64,000 bases of DNA, from NCBI RefSeq assembly GCF_002261355.1, contig NZ_NEVU01000003.1, forward strand, positions 372,001-436,000, given 5' to 3'. This document shows positions 1-7,980 of this stretch, one piece after another. The stretch is from Bordetella genomosp. 12 (GTDB lineage: Bacteria; Pseudomonadota; Gammaproteobacteria; Burkholderiales; Burkholderiaceae_B). Made by a program: the position numbers and the translations under genes. The notes beneath the pieces are model-generated. The model did no database searches. It was not told the DNA's origin and was given only the letters and a program-made list of their open reading frames with translations. Each line of letters begins with the position of its first letter. Position 1 is the stretch's first letter.

Positions 1-1265
1 GCCAGCGGGACGGCCAGGGCCAGGAAAAAGCCCGACGGCCCAAACCAGCCCAGCACACTGCCACCAATGGCCGAACCGATGATGGCACCCGCACGGCCCA
101 CGCCAATAGACCAACCCGTGGCCGTGGCGCGCAGCGCGGTGGGATAGGCGCCGATCACCAGGTAGTTCAACGCCAGTTGCTGGCCGCCGACACCCAGGCC
201 GGCCGCGCCGACCAGAATGAAAACCATGGTCCAGTCGGTGCCTGCATAGCCCAGGCCCAGCGCCACGGCGATGCCCAATGCAAACATGGCGATCAGCAGC
301 GAACGCGTGGGCACGCGCGGCATCAGGTAGGACAGCGGGATGGCGCAAGCGATGAAGACGAGGTTGACCGTGAACGTACCCATCGGCGCCTGTTCAGCGG
401 GCAGCCCGGCGGTCTTGAGCACGGTCGGCAACCACGACAGCAGCATGAACCAGGCCACCCAATTGAGCAGGTATATCGACCAGATGGCGATCGTCTTGCG
501 CGCATAGCCGTCGGCGAACAAAGCCTTGACGCTGGCGCGGATGGTGGCATCTTCCGGAACGGTGAAGCGCGTGCCTGCGGGCATCGGCTCACCGGAAATC
601 TTGGTCAGGATGCGGGCCACATAGTTTTGGCCCGCCGCATCGCCGCGCATCGCCTTGAATTGCAGCGATTCCGGCAGCAACACGAACAAAGCCAGCAGCA
701 AGAGCAGCGGCGCGACACCGCCCACAATGAAAATGCCTTGCCAGCCAATAACCGGCAGCATGCGCGCGGCGAGCAGCCCGCCCAGCATGGCGCCAGCCGG
801 CAGGCCCAGCAACACGCCGGTGATCACGGTGCCGCGCAAACGTGCGGGAGCGTACTCGGAGGCCAGCGCCAGCACGATGGGCGTGCAGCCGCCCATGCCC
901 AGCCCGGCGATAAAACGCAGCGCCAGGATCTGCCAGGTTTCCGTGGCGCCCGCCGTCAACAACGTGGCCAGACCAAACACGGCCACGCCCAACAACGCGG
1001 CAGGACGCCGGCCGATGCGGTCGCCCACGAGGCCCAGCAACATCGCGCCCACTGTCATGCCGACAATGCCGGCGGTAAGAATCGGCGCCAGCTCACCCGA
1101 CTGAAGCTTGAAAGCCGCCAGAATGGCCGGGCCGGTGAAGGCCATTGCCTGCGTGTCGAAGCCGTCGAACAAGGCAATCAAAAAACACAGAATCAAGACA
1201 CGCCATTGAAAGGCGCCCATCCGATTCTTGTCGATCAGAGTGGGTATAGAAAGCGTTGCTGACAT
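1..1265 (-). CDS. MFS aromatic-acid:H+ symporter (partial, C-terminus outside window)
   Basis: A proton-coupled inner-membrane transporter of the major facilitator superfamily, probably importing benzoate, muconate or a related aromatic acid. About 421 codons are visible and the gene runs off the left edge. The N-terminus carries the DGFDTQ segment (residues 34-39) typical of the aromatic acid:H+ symporter family, followed by MFS motif A, GDRIGRRP (81-88), after the second membrane helix. It lies 84 bp downstream of catA on the same strand, so it is probably the third gene of a catB-catA-transporter operon. The start ATG at 1265 was read directly from the minus strand. The exact substrate cannot be told from sequence. 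Confidence 0.85.
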   Translation of the reverse strand, partial: MSATLSIPTLIDKNRMGAFQWRVLILCFLIALFDGFDTQAMAFTGPAILAAFKLQSGELAPILTAGIVGMTVGAMLLGLVGDRIGRRPAALLGVAVFGLATLLTAGATETWQILALRFIAGLGMGGCTPIVLALASEYAPARLRGTVITGVLLGLPAGAMLGGLLAARMLPVIGWQGIFIVGGVAPLLLLLALFVLLPESLQFKAMRGDAAGQNYVARILTKISGEPMPAGTRFTVPEDATIRASVKALFADGYARKTIAIWSIYLLNWVAWFMLLSWLPTVLKTAGLPAEQAPMGTFTVNLVFIACAIPLSYLMPRVPTRSLLIAMFALGIAVALGLGYAGTDWTMVFILVGAAGLGVGGQQLALNYLVIGAYPTALRATATGWSIGVGRAGAIIGSAIGGSVLGWFGPSGFFLALAVPL

Positions 1266-1349
1266 GGAAGTCCCCTCGCGATTTCGTTTGCTACGTTATT
1301 GGTATGTGGTGTGGCGGTCTTGCGCAGCGCTGCGCAAGACCTTGCCGCG

Positions 1350-2285
1350 TTACGCCTGAGCGCTGGCGCGCAGGCGGTTGACGATTTGGTTGTCCTTGCC
1401 TTGCACCAAGGTGGTCAGTGCAAAGTTGAATTCGATTTCCTTGTAAGAATCGGCTTTGAGGCCCAGCTTCTCGCCCCCGGTCTTCTCGACCACGGGCGGG
1501 ATCAGACCCTCACGGGTGGCATAGGCGAAGTCATCCCAGATAAGGGGATCACCCTCGATATTGAATTGCGTGGTGAGCTTGCGATGCTGATCGGCGCTTA
1601 CGAAAAAGTGCACGTGCGCAGGGCGATTGCCGTGGCGGCCGAGCGCGTCCAGCAGTTGCTGCGTGGCGCCTTGCGGCGGACAGCCGTAACCCACCGGCAT
1701 CAAGGTGCGGAACTCATACTCGCCATGAGGCCCGGTCTTGACCGCGCCGCGCAGGTTGAAATCGGTCTGCGCACCGGTCGGATCGAAGTGCGAGTAAAAG
1801 CCGTTGGAATTAGCATGCCAGCATTCGACCACCGCGTTGGCGAGCGGTTTACCCTGGGTATCGGTAACCACCCCGCGGATGACCAGCGGACCCGCCCCCT
1901 CATCCGGATCGATATCGATGCGCGACACCCCTTCGCGCAGCGGCGCGCCCGCCACGTACAAGGGGCCCTCGATGGTGCGCGGCGTGCCGCCCTCCAGGCC
2001 TGCCCGCTTGTCCTCCTCGTCCATGCGCATGTCGAGGTATTTTTCCAGGCCCATTCCGGCGGCCAGCAAGGCGGCTTCGCCGTCGCGGCCCAGCTTGTTC
2101 AAGTAGTTCACGCCGCTCCAGACCTCATCCGGCGTAATGTCCAAATCGTCGATGGCCTTGAAGAGATCGCTCAACAGCCGGTGCGCGATCTGCTTGAAGC
2201 GGGGCGAGCCCTCGCCGCCTTCCTGGTTGGTGGCGGCCGTCAGCAGGTCCTGGACCTCTTTGCGGTTGAAGATGTCGAGTGTCAT
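1350..2285 (-). CDS. catA: catechol 1,2-dioxygenase
   Basis: A non-haem Fe(III) intradiol dioxygenase that opens catechol to cis,cis-muconate, the first step of the catechol branch of the beta-ketoadipate pathway (cytoplasm). At 311 aa it has normal family length, with an N-terminal helical dimerisation region (about 1-105) and a C-terminal beta-sandwich. All four iron ligands are visible: Tyr164 (in NGFYSHF), Tyr200 (MPVGYG), His224 and His226 (RPAHVHFF). It follows catB by 45 bp and precedes the MFS transporter, so the three are probably co-transcribed from the operator-bearing region upstream of catB. Identification is secure from the metal-ligand motifs. Confidence 0.96.
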   Translation of the reverse strand: MTLDIFNRKEVQDLLTAATNQEGGEGSPRFKQIAHRLLSDLFKAIDDLDITPDEVWSGVNYLNKLGRDGEAALLAAGMGLEKYLDMRMDEEDKRAGLEGGTPRTIEGPLYVAGAPLREGVSRIDIDPDEGAGPLVIRGVVTDTQGKPLANAVVECWHANSNGFYSHFDPTGAQTDFNLRGAVKTGPHGEYEFRTLMPVGYGCPPQGATQQLLDALGRHGNRPAHVHFFVSADQHRKLTTQFNIEGDPLIWDDFAYATREGLIPPVVEKTGGEKLGLKADSYKEIEFNFALTTLVQGKDNQIVNRLRASAQA

Positions 2286-2330
2286 GGTTTGTGTCTCCGT
2301 AGGTTGTTGCTGTGTGCGGGAGGCCCGCGA

Positions 2331-3494
2331 TCAATGCCGTTTGTCAGTCACCTTGATCAGCCCGTCGCGCGTGAAGCGCTTGACACGGGCTTCGTCCAGT
2401 TCGATGCCCAGGCCGGGACCGGCGGGCACGGTGAGTTCGAAGTCGCTGTAGTCCAGCGGGCGCGTAAGGATATCCTCGGTAATGAGCAAGGGACCAAACA
2501 ATTCCGTGCCCCACTGCAATTGGGGAAAAGTGGTGAACAAATGCGCCGCCGCGATGGTACTGACGGCGCCCTCCAACATCGTGCCGCCGTACAATTCAAT
2601 GCCCGCGGCATCGGCAATCGCGGCCACGCGCTGGGCGGCGAACAGGCCGCCGTTCTGCTCGATCTTGATCGCGAACACATCCGCGCCATGCGCGCAGGCA
2701 ATGTCAAAGGCGGTGTCGGGGCCCTGCAACACTTCATCAGCCATCAATGCGACGGGAAAGCGCCGCATCAGGCGCGCCAGCGACGTCGCGCTGGCCACCG
2801 GCTGCTCGACCAGCTCGCAGCCCACTTGCGCCAAAGCGGGAATCGCCCAGCAGGCCTGCGTCTCACTCCAGGCCATATTGACGTCCACCCGCACCGATGC
2901 CCGGTCGCCCAGCGCGCTCTTGATCTCGGCCACGTGCTGGATATCGACCCGAGGTTCCCGGCTGCCGATCTTCAGCTTGAAAATGCGGTGCCGGCGCGTC
3001 GCGAGCATCTGCTCGGCTTCGGCGATGTCACGCGCGGTGTCACCCGACGCCAGCGTCCATGCCACCGGCAGCCGGTCCCGGCGGCGGCCGCCCAGCAGCT
3101 CGCTGACCGGCAAGCCGAGACGCTTACCGTGCGCATCCAGCAACGCCGTCTCCAGCGCACTCTTGGCGAAGTGGTTCACCTTGACGAGCTTGCCCAGGTG
3201 CGCCATCAGCGCCTGGATACGGGTCGCGTCCTGGCCGATCATCGCCGGCGCAAAGTAAGCATCGATGGCCAGCTTCATCGCTTCCGGGCTCTCCGGCCCA
3301 TAGGCCATGCCGGCAATCGTCGTGCCTTCACCGATGCCCACAACACCATCGCTGCACACCACCCGCACGAGCATCAGCGTCTGCCCATACATCGTCGCCA
3401 CGGACAGCTTGTGCGGGCGTATCGTCGGGAGATCGACAAGAGACGTTTCTATGCGTTCGATAGTTGCTGCGGGCATATTGGGCAAAGGAATCAT
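2331..3494 (-). CDS. catB: muconate cycloisomerase
   Basis: An enolase-superfamily enzyme (muconate-lactonising group) converting cis,cis-muconate to muconolactone, with a Mn/Mg-dependent TIM-barrel active site. The KxK motif (Lys173, Lys175), metal ligands Asp204, Glu230 and Asp253, and the opposite-face Lys277 are all present, so it should be active. The stretch VDLPTIRPHKL near the N-terminus is a family hallmark. The ATG at 3494 gives 387 aa. An in-frame ATG at 3476 (MPAATIERIE) aligns better with known CatB N-termini, and no Shine-Dalgarno clearly decides. The next pathway gene, catC (muconolactone isomerase), is not in this cluster. Confidence 0.95.
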   Translation of the reverse strand: MIPLPNMPAATIERIETSLVDLPTIRPHKLSVATMYGQTLMLVRVVCSDGVVGIGEGTTIAGMAYGPESPEAMKLAIDAYFAPAMIGQDATRIQALMAHLGKLVKVNHFAKSALETALLDAHGKRLGLPVSELLGGRRRDRLPVAWTLASGDTARDIAEAEQMLATRRHRIFKLKIGSREPRVDIQHVAEIKSALGDRASVRVDVNMAWSETQACWAIPALAQVGCELVEQPVASATSLARLMRRFPVALMADEVLQGPDTAFDIACAHGADVFAIKIEQNGGLFAAQRVAAIADAAGIELYGGTMLEGAVSTIAAAHLFTTFPQLQWGTELFGPLLITEDILTRPLDYSDFELTVPAGPGLGIELDEARVKRFTRDGLIKVTDKRH

Positions 3495-3542
3495 GAAAGG
3501 TCGGGGTGTCGATTTATAGGGCCGACTGACCTGCCTCGTCCA

Positions 3543-3578
3543 ATACTTTGGATGTCAGCACCCATACCTTAAAGGTAT
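3543..3578 (-). promoter_or_regulatory. CatM/BenM-type LysR operator pair upstream of catB
   Basis: Positions 3564-3578 read ATAC-CTTAAAG-GTAT, a perfect ATAC-N7-GTAT dyad, which is the published consensus recognition site of the muconate-responsive LysR regulators CatM and BenM. A weaker copy, ATAC-N7-GTCA, lies at 3543-3557, exactly 21 bp (two helical turns) nearer to catB. A strong distal plus weak proximal pair is the standard recognition/activation layout for these activators. catB starts 49 bp beyond the proximal site. Confidence 0.65.
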
Positions 3579-3701
3579 AAAATTCGCCCACGCCAATACG
3601 CCCGCCACGCAGACTGCCGCACCATACGGGTTTACCATTAATGACTGGCGGAAAATCGCGCTTGCACGGCGCCTGAAAACACCCTGAGGCGGGCCACATC
3701 C

Positions 3702-3716
3702 ATACCTTTTGGATAT
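3702..3716 (-). promoter_or_regulatory. third CatM-like dyad
   Basis: ATAC-CTTTTGG-ATAT matches the ATAC-N7-GTAT pattern except for one base of the right half, and shares ATACCTT with the perfect site at 3564-3578. It lies 138 bp further upstream of catB, where an auxiliary looping site or an operator of a lost divergent gene could be. Function is inferred from sequence similarity only. Confidence 0.4.
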
Positions 3717-4224
3717 GCAATCCGTAGCGGACTGCCCCCCCCCTTCGGCCCGCCTCTCAGGCTGGGCTATCAGGTACATCCCCAAATCAAACCTTGTGCG
3801 GGCCTGCCCTACGAAGGCGAGTTCAGCGGCATAGCCAAAGGCAGCGCTGATGGCTTGTCGCTAGACACCCGTCTCTCAAAGGAAACACCGGTATCACGAA
3901 ATTGAACGTGTCTGCCGCCCCCATCGCCAACAACGACGCACTCCGCATGAATAGGCGTGTGCAAGGCGACTTCAATGACCGCCGGGGCAGCTCGGCGCAC
4001 CTGAACGTTATGTATGTCTTCTGAGTCTTGGCGTCGCCCCCGAGGCGGCAGCGCCCTGCGGTTTCAACCGCCCCCTGAACGGCGAACACCCACTCCACCT
4101 TCAGGGATTTTTACTGGGCATGCACAACGAATATTTCAAGCGCCAAAGTCCGCTCTCACCACAAAGCGGATGTCCCGCCGGCAGCGCTGAGCGCCGGGGT
4201 GACGTCACACCGTAGGAAGTGACG

Positions 4225-4550
4225 TCAAGGTCTGAAAGTGCGGATGGGGCGACGGGCGAGTTTGGTTTTGAAATCTTGACGGCTGTCGCAGATGATGTGG
4301 ATATAGACCGTATCGCCCACGACTTCGTAGATCACACGCTTCTTTACTGCGATGATTTCAAGGAAGTGCGTCGCGGGCAATTCAGCGGGGGCATGCCCGG
4401 CATGAGGAAACTGCTCTAGGGTCAGGATTGCCTGCTTGATCCTGGCGTACGAGTCCAGCCATACCGCCTGTGAAAGTGCTTTCGGATGTAGCGCCGAATC
4501 TCTTGAAGATCGTCTACCGCCGATTGGAGAAAGACAACCTTGCGGCCCAC
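4225..4550 (-). pseudogene. RelE/ParE-family toxin gene with a frameshift
   Basis: A type II toxin of the RelE/ParE fold (ribosome-dependent mRNA cleavage or gyrase poisoning) is present but broken. A GTG start at 4550, preceded by AAGGG, opens a frame GRKVVFLQSAVDDLQEIRRY that ends early at a stop (4424-4422). The rest of the domain, from SQAVWLDSYARIKQAI through KRVIYEVVGDTVYIHIICDS, continues in another frame to a stop at 4225. The break lies near 4473-4475 in a TTT run. One extra T there would restore His-Phe-Ser-Gln and a single 108-aa protein, the normal family length. The start overlaps the antitoxin gene by 37 bp. A sequencing error at the T run is the alternative to a true mutation. 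Confidence 0.75.
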
Positions 4551-4828
4551 TGGACATCGCCCTTGTCCATTGCCTCGATCTGAGCGAAGACATCGGCGGC
4601 GGGAACCACTCGCCCCTCCTCGATCTCCCGGCGTCCGTGTGCCAGTAGCTGCAAAAGCGCGATGGTTTGCTCTTGCTCCTCGTAGCTCACCACATCCATG
4701 ACCACGAGCTTCGCCTCGCCATTTTGGGTGATCAGCATAGGCTCACGGCTCTCAGAGATCTCTTTGACAATCTCGGCAGCATGGCTCTTGAGGTAGCTGA
4801 TGGACTGGACTTGGGTGGAATATTTCAT
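4514..4828 (-). CDS. Phd/YefM-family antitoxin
   Basis: A 104-aa antitoxin of a type II toxin-antitoxin pair. The N-terminus (MKYSTQVQSISYLKSHAAEI, then VKEISESREPMLITQNGEAKLVVMD read in two parts) is the classic Phd/YefM DNA-binding and dimerisation fold. The C-terminal third, from about residue 60, is helical and acidic, as expected for the toxin-neutralising arm. It is translated first and overlaps the damaged toxin gene, the usual antitoxin-toxin order. It looks intact. With the toxin frameshifted, it may survive as an orphan antitoxin or solitary autorepressor. Confidence 0.85.
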   Translation of the reverse strand: MKYSTQVQSISYLKSHAAEIVKEISESREPMLITQNGEAKLVVMDVVSYEEQEQTIALLQLLAHGRREIEEGRVVPAADVFAQIEAMDKGDVQWAARLSFSNRR

Positions 4829-5425
4829 CGGAGCATCTCATTCAGAGGCGGAGGAGATTGACTGCAGTCCAGATTCAATCCTTTCCTCGGAAGGTTTGAT
4901 CGGTCTATAGTGGCGAAGCGGGGTGAAATACCTGAATCGCCCAAGGTTTCCTGGGTACCCAGTTGACTGACAATTTAGGCGATATGGAAGGCAAGACATC
5001 GCGGCAGCGATGCTCAGAAGAGTCAAGCTGTAGGCGGTAAAGCAAGTCCCCAACGCGGGAGACAAGGTCGGCTACATAACGACACGATTGGGCGGGAGCA
5101 CCACAATCTGTATCCGTAGCTCAAGCGGTAGTCGGGTAGCCTTGAACAGCGTAAATAGCAAGATGGCCAGAGCGCAGATGTCCGTCGGCTTGACGCTGAG
5201 CTTAAGCCGGTGAGTCAGGAGCGCGACACCCTATAAAGGCTGTCGCGTCCTTTGCCACGTAGTCCGGGTGAAGCACGCGTCTATCACCATCCATGAGCCG
5301 CAACACGCTGTGCGTCGCCTGTAGGCAGTTTTGCGGGGCCGTTCACTAGGGACTGCCGGATTTTCTGCCCGGGGCGAATATTCGCAGAAACTCTCGCCAT
5401 AGGACTCGCCGCCCACGAAAAACGA
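4829..5425. other. intergenic region, no gene recognised
   Basis: About 600 bp between the antitoxin start and scoB. Reading frames on both strands are short, carry no family motif and are interrupted. A hydrophobic minus-strand stretch between about 5070 and 5225 (LKLSVKPTDICALAILLFTL...) lacks a plausible start codon and was not called. The segment probably holds the antitoxin promoter at its left end and otherwise decayed DNA. Confidence 0.4.
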
Positions 5426-6064
5426 CTATTCAAGCGCAAAGACCAACCGGGGTTCCGATCTTTCTTGCAATGTCTCTTGGGTGACTCCCGGCGCAATTTC
5501 CGTCACTACAAGGCCTTCTTCCGTGATATCCATCACCGCCAAATCGGAGATGATTCGGTGCACAACGCCACGCCCCGTAAGCGGCAATGAGCACTCGTTC
5601 AGAATTTTCATTCCTCCCTCGCGTGTATTGTGCTCCATGAGCACAATCACCCGCCGAGCACCGCCCACCAAGTCCATAGCTCCACCCATGCCCTTGACCA
5701 TCTTTCCCGGAATCATCCAATTGGCGAGGTCACCCTGCTCACTAACCTGCATGGCCCCTAAGATAGTGAGATCCATATGGCCGCCCCGGATCATGGCGAA
5801 TGACATGGATGAAGTACAAATGGAAGCACCAGGAACCATGGTCACCGTCTGCTTCGCAGCGTCGATCAGGTCAGGATCGATTTCGTCCTCATAGGGAGGC
5901 GGCCCTATTCCGATAAGACCATTCTCCGACTGCAGCCAAACCTGCATGTCCTCCGGCACGTATTGCACTACCTTAGTGGGCAGTCCGATACCCAGGTTAA
6001 CGTAGTCGCCGTCACGCAACTCTTTCGCAGCGCGCGCCGCCATTTGTTCATGAGACCATGCCAT
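5426..6064 (-). CDS. scoB: 3-oxoacid CoA-transferase, subunit B
   Basis: The beta subunit of a class I CoA-transferase moving CoA from succinyl-CoA to acetoacetate or another 3-oxoacid. The catalytic glutamate is Glu47 in the SENGLIGIGP motif, which forms the acyl-glutamyl and CoA-thioester intermediate. At 212 aa it has normal length, and the NLGIGLPT and GGHMDLTILGAMQV segments are typical. It follows scoA by 12 bp. Both subunits resemble succinyl-CoA:acetoacetate transferases more than the beta-ketoadipate enzymes PcaIJ, so a direct role in the catechol pathway is not implied by proximity to catBA. This subtype judgement is from memory of family sequences. Confidence 0.93.
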   Translation of the reverse strand: MAWSHEQMAARAAKELRDGDYVNLGIGLPTKVVQYVPEDMQVWLQSENGLIGIGPPPYEDEIDPDLIDAAKQTVTMVPGASICTSSMSFAMIRGGHMDLTILGAMQVSEQGDLANWMIPGKMVKGMGGAMDLVGGARRVIVLMEHNTREGGMKILNECSLPLTGRGVVHRIISDLAVMDITEEGLVVTEIAPGVTQETLQERSEPRLVFALE

Positions 6065-6076
6065 TTTAGGTTCTCC

Positions 6077-6781
6077 TCACTGATCCCGCGACCGGAAGCT
6101 CTTGCGCTCGATGCGCTTTTCCGGATTAGGAACGACAACGATGCGATCGACGAAGATGCCGGGCAAATGCACATCATCAGGGTCGATATCCCCCTCGGCC
6201 ACCAACTCCTCCACTTCAACTATCGTGACCGTTCCAGCCATTGCCACGTCCGGATTAAAGTTGCGCGCGGTGCGGGCAAACACGAGATTGCCCGAACGAT
6301 CCGCGCGCTGTGCCTTGACCAACGAGACATCGGCGTGAAGCGCCAGCTCCATGACGTAGGTCTTCCCGCCGAATTTCCGGGTTTCCTTGCCGTCCTCTAC
6401 TACGGTGCCCACACCTGTCCGTGTGAAGAATGCCGGAATGCCGGCGCCTCCTGCGCGCAGGCGTTCCGCGAGCGTTCCTTGGGGATTGAATTCCAACTCC
6501 AGCTCACCGCTCAGGTACTGCCTTTCGAACTCTTTGTTCTCGCCCACATACGACGCGATCATGCGCTTGATCTGGCGAGACTGCAGCAATAGTCCCAAAC
6601 CGAAGTCGTCAACCCCGGCGTTGTTGCTGATGCAAGTCAGGTCCCCTACGCCGCTGGCTCGCATTCCCTCGATCAATGCCGAGGGAATGCCGCACAGGCC
6701 GAAGCCTCCGACGGCAATCGTTTGGCCGTTCGCAATCACCCCTTCCAGGGCGCTGGCCACATCTCCATATATCTTTCTCAT
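6077..6781 (-). CDS. scoA: 3-oxoacid CoA-transferase, subunit A
   Basis: The alpha subunit (234 aa) of the heteromeric class I CoA-transferase. The CoA-binding motif region GGFGLCGIP (25-33), the SNNAGVDDFGLG segment and the NPEKRIE tail are characteristic of the SCOT/ScoA subgroup. It is the first gene of the scoAB unit. Its upstream region carries the dyad at 6878-6893, shared with the promoter of the neighbouring LysR gene, which suggests LysR control. Likely role: activating a ketoacid end-product so that thiolysis can feed acetyl-CoA to central metabolism. Confidence 0.93.
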   Translation of the reverse strand: MRKIYGDVASALEGVIANGQTIAVGGFGLCGIPSALIEGMRASGVGDLTCISNNAGVDDFGLGLLLQSRQIKRMIASYVGENKEFERQYLSGELELEFNPQGTLAERLRAGGAGIPAFFTRTGVGTVVEDGKETRKFGGKTYVMELALHADVSLVKAQRADRSGNLVFARTARNFNPDVAMAGTVTIVEVEELVAEGDIDPDDVHLPGIFVDRIVVVPNPEKRIERKSFRSRDQ

Positions 6782-6877
6782 TCTCTAACCGATCAAATAA
6801 GGGTTGAGTGCGTGGTATAGCCCCCCAGATACTAGGGACTTGAGCAATGAGGAACAATGGATTTAACGCAACCTTAT

Positions 6878-6893
6878 TGTGCAATTCTGCACA
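6878..6893. promoter_or_regulatory. 16-bp dyad (copy 1) upstream of scoA
   Basis: TGTGC-AATTCT-GCACA is a perfect 5-bp inverted repeat with a 6-bp spacer, about 97 bp upstream of scoA and just past the lysR stop codon. The same arms and spacing recur at 7814-7829. The pair is probably the operator of the LysR-family protein encoded between them. The dyad is not a strict T-N11-A LysR box. Confidence 0.55.
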
Positions 6894-6897
6894 CTAC

Positions 6898-7806
6898 TCA
6901 GGCTGGCGGATGGAAGAGCTCCGGCTGGGATTCGACCTGCTCGCGGATGAAGCGCCATACGAACTGATAGCGCTTGATCCCCAGCAGATCCTCAGGCGCC
7001 GCGATCCAAAGACTGCGCGTAATCAGGGGCTTATCCGGAAACACGCTGATGAGGTCGCCGCTCTTGGTATTGGCAACGTACGGGGTGAGCAATACCAAAC
7101 CCAATCCGGCCGCAGCGGCAGAACGCTGGGCCAGCACGCTGTTGGATGTGAAGCATCTGTTGGGCTGCGGGACGAGCTCTTCAAGCACCCGATAACGCTC
7201 GCTGACCGAACCATCGTGGATATAGTCGAGGAAATCATGCTGAGCGACGTCCGCAAGCTCGCGGATGGGCGGCCGGCCCTTCTTGTAATCGGGAGAGCAG
7301 TAGAGGAAGTAGTCGATCTGCGCAAGCTTGGCGACCTTGTAACGGCCCATCTCCGGCGGGTCGAGCGTGACTAGGATCTCGACTTCCCGGGTCACGAGGC
7401 TGGGAAACTGAGGTTGGGCCATCAACTCGATGCGCAACCCGGGGTGCTTCTGACGCAACTGCGCAACGCCAGGCGCAAGCACGTGAATGCCAAACGCCTC
7501 CGGCGTTCCCACGCGCACATTCCCCTTGATGAAATCCGCGATGTCCAGGCTCTCTTCCACCGCGGCGAGTAGCGCGCTTTCCATCTTCTCCGCATGCGGG
7601 ATCAGCGCATGGCCGGCGTCCGTCAAAGAGTATCCGCTGCGGCGCCGATCGAACAGTACCACGCGCAACGTCGCTTCGAGCCTGTCGATGCGCCGCGAAA
7701 CCGTTGAGTGCTCAATGCCCAGTTTCTCCCCCGCATCCGAGATTGTTCCCAATCGGGCTACAGCCAGAAAAACTTTCAGATCGTTCCATTCGGGATGTGT
7801 GTCCAT
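6898..7806 (-). CDS. LysR-family transcriptional regulator
   Basis: A 302-aa DNA-binding regulator with an N-terminal winged helix-turn-helix (FLAVARLGTISDAGEKLGIE, then STVSRRIDRLE, about residues 10-52) and a C-terminal periplasmic-binding-protein-like effector domain. An upstream in-frame ATG at 7995 exists, but the family N-terminus begins at MDTHPEWNDLKVF, so 7806 was chosen. It is transcribed away from the crotonase gene at 7981, with scoAB downstream on its own strand. The matching dyads at 6878-6893 and 7814-7829 suggest it autoregulates and controls both scoAB and the divergent importer/catabolic operon. The inducer is unknown. Confidence 0.9.
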   Translation of the reverse strand: MDTHPEWNDLKVFLAVARLGTISDAGEKLGIEHSTVSRRIDRLEATLRVVLFDRRRSGYSLTDAGHALIPHAEKMESALLAAVEESLDIADFIKGNVRVGTPEAFGIHVLAPGVAQLRQKHPGLRIELMAQPQFPSLVTREVEILVTLDPPEMGRYKVAKLAQIDYFLYCSPDYKKGRPPIRELADVAQHDFLDYIHDGSVSERYRVLEELVPQPNRCFTSNSVLAQRSAAAAGLGLVLLTPYVANTKSGDLISVFPDKPLITRSLWIAAPEDLLGIKRYQFVWRFIREQVESQPELFHPPA

Positions 7807-7813
7807 AGCCCAT

Positions 7814-7829
7814 TGTGCATCGGCGCACA
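7814..7829. promoter_or_regulatory. 16-bp dyad (copy 2) in the lysR/crotonase divergent promoter
   Basis: TGTGC-ATCGGC-GCACA has the same arms and 6-bp spacing as copy 1 and starts 8 bp upstream of the lysR start codon, a position fit for autorepression. A related half site (GATCGCACAAT) lies at 7868-7878, nearer the divergent crotonase gene. Binding is inferred, not shown. Confidence 0.55.
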
Positions 7830-7980
7830 GTAAGGGTGCAACGGTGATCTTTGATAAAGCGACTGCGGATCGCACAATTGCGCCTGAAGTTTCACCTCTA
7901 TAGCTGGTTTCCGCCACGCTGCCCAAGGGCGCGCCGCCGATCACACCCGCCAAATCCCGTGCCTGGAGCTGGAGACAAAA

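Larger units (their letters stand above)
3495..4224. other. intergenic region without a recognisable gene
   Basis: These 730 bp hold the CatM-like dyads (3543-3578, 3702-3716) but no intact gene, and in particular no divergent catR. A plus-strand reading at 3899-4024 (KLNVSAAPIANN..., ending in a stop at 4022) faintly resembles a short piece of a TonB-dependent siderophore-receptor barrel. It is too short and isolated to call. The rest looks like decayed DNA. Confidence 0.5.

Noticed and set aside
1299-3572. A 757-codon plus-strand frame opposite catA and catB.
   Set aside because: Same shadow pattern; catA and catB carry full catalytic residue sets on the other strand.
5070-5225. A short hydrophobic minus-strand reading that looks like a membrane segment.
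   Set aside because: About 50 codons, no start codon after the upstream stop, no Shine-Dalgarno and no family resemblance.
5426-6781. Beta-ketoadipate CoA-transferase (pcaIJ/catIJ) because of nearness to catBA.
   Set aside because: Both subunits carry segments typical of succinyl-CoA:acetoacetate transferases, and the predicted regulator dyads tie them to the LysR/importer operon instead.
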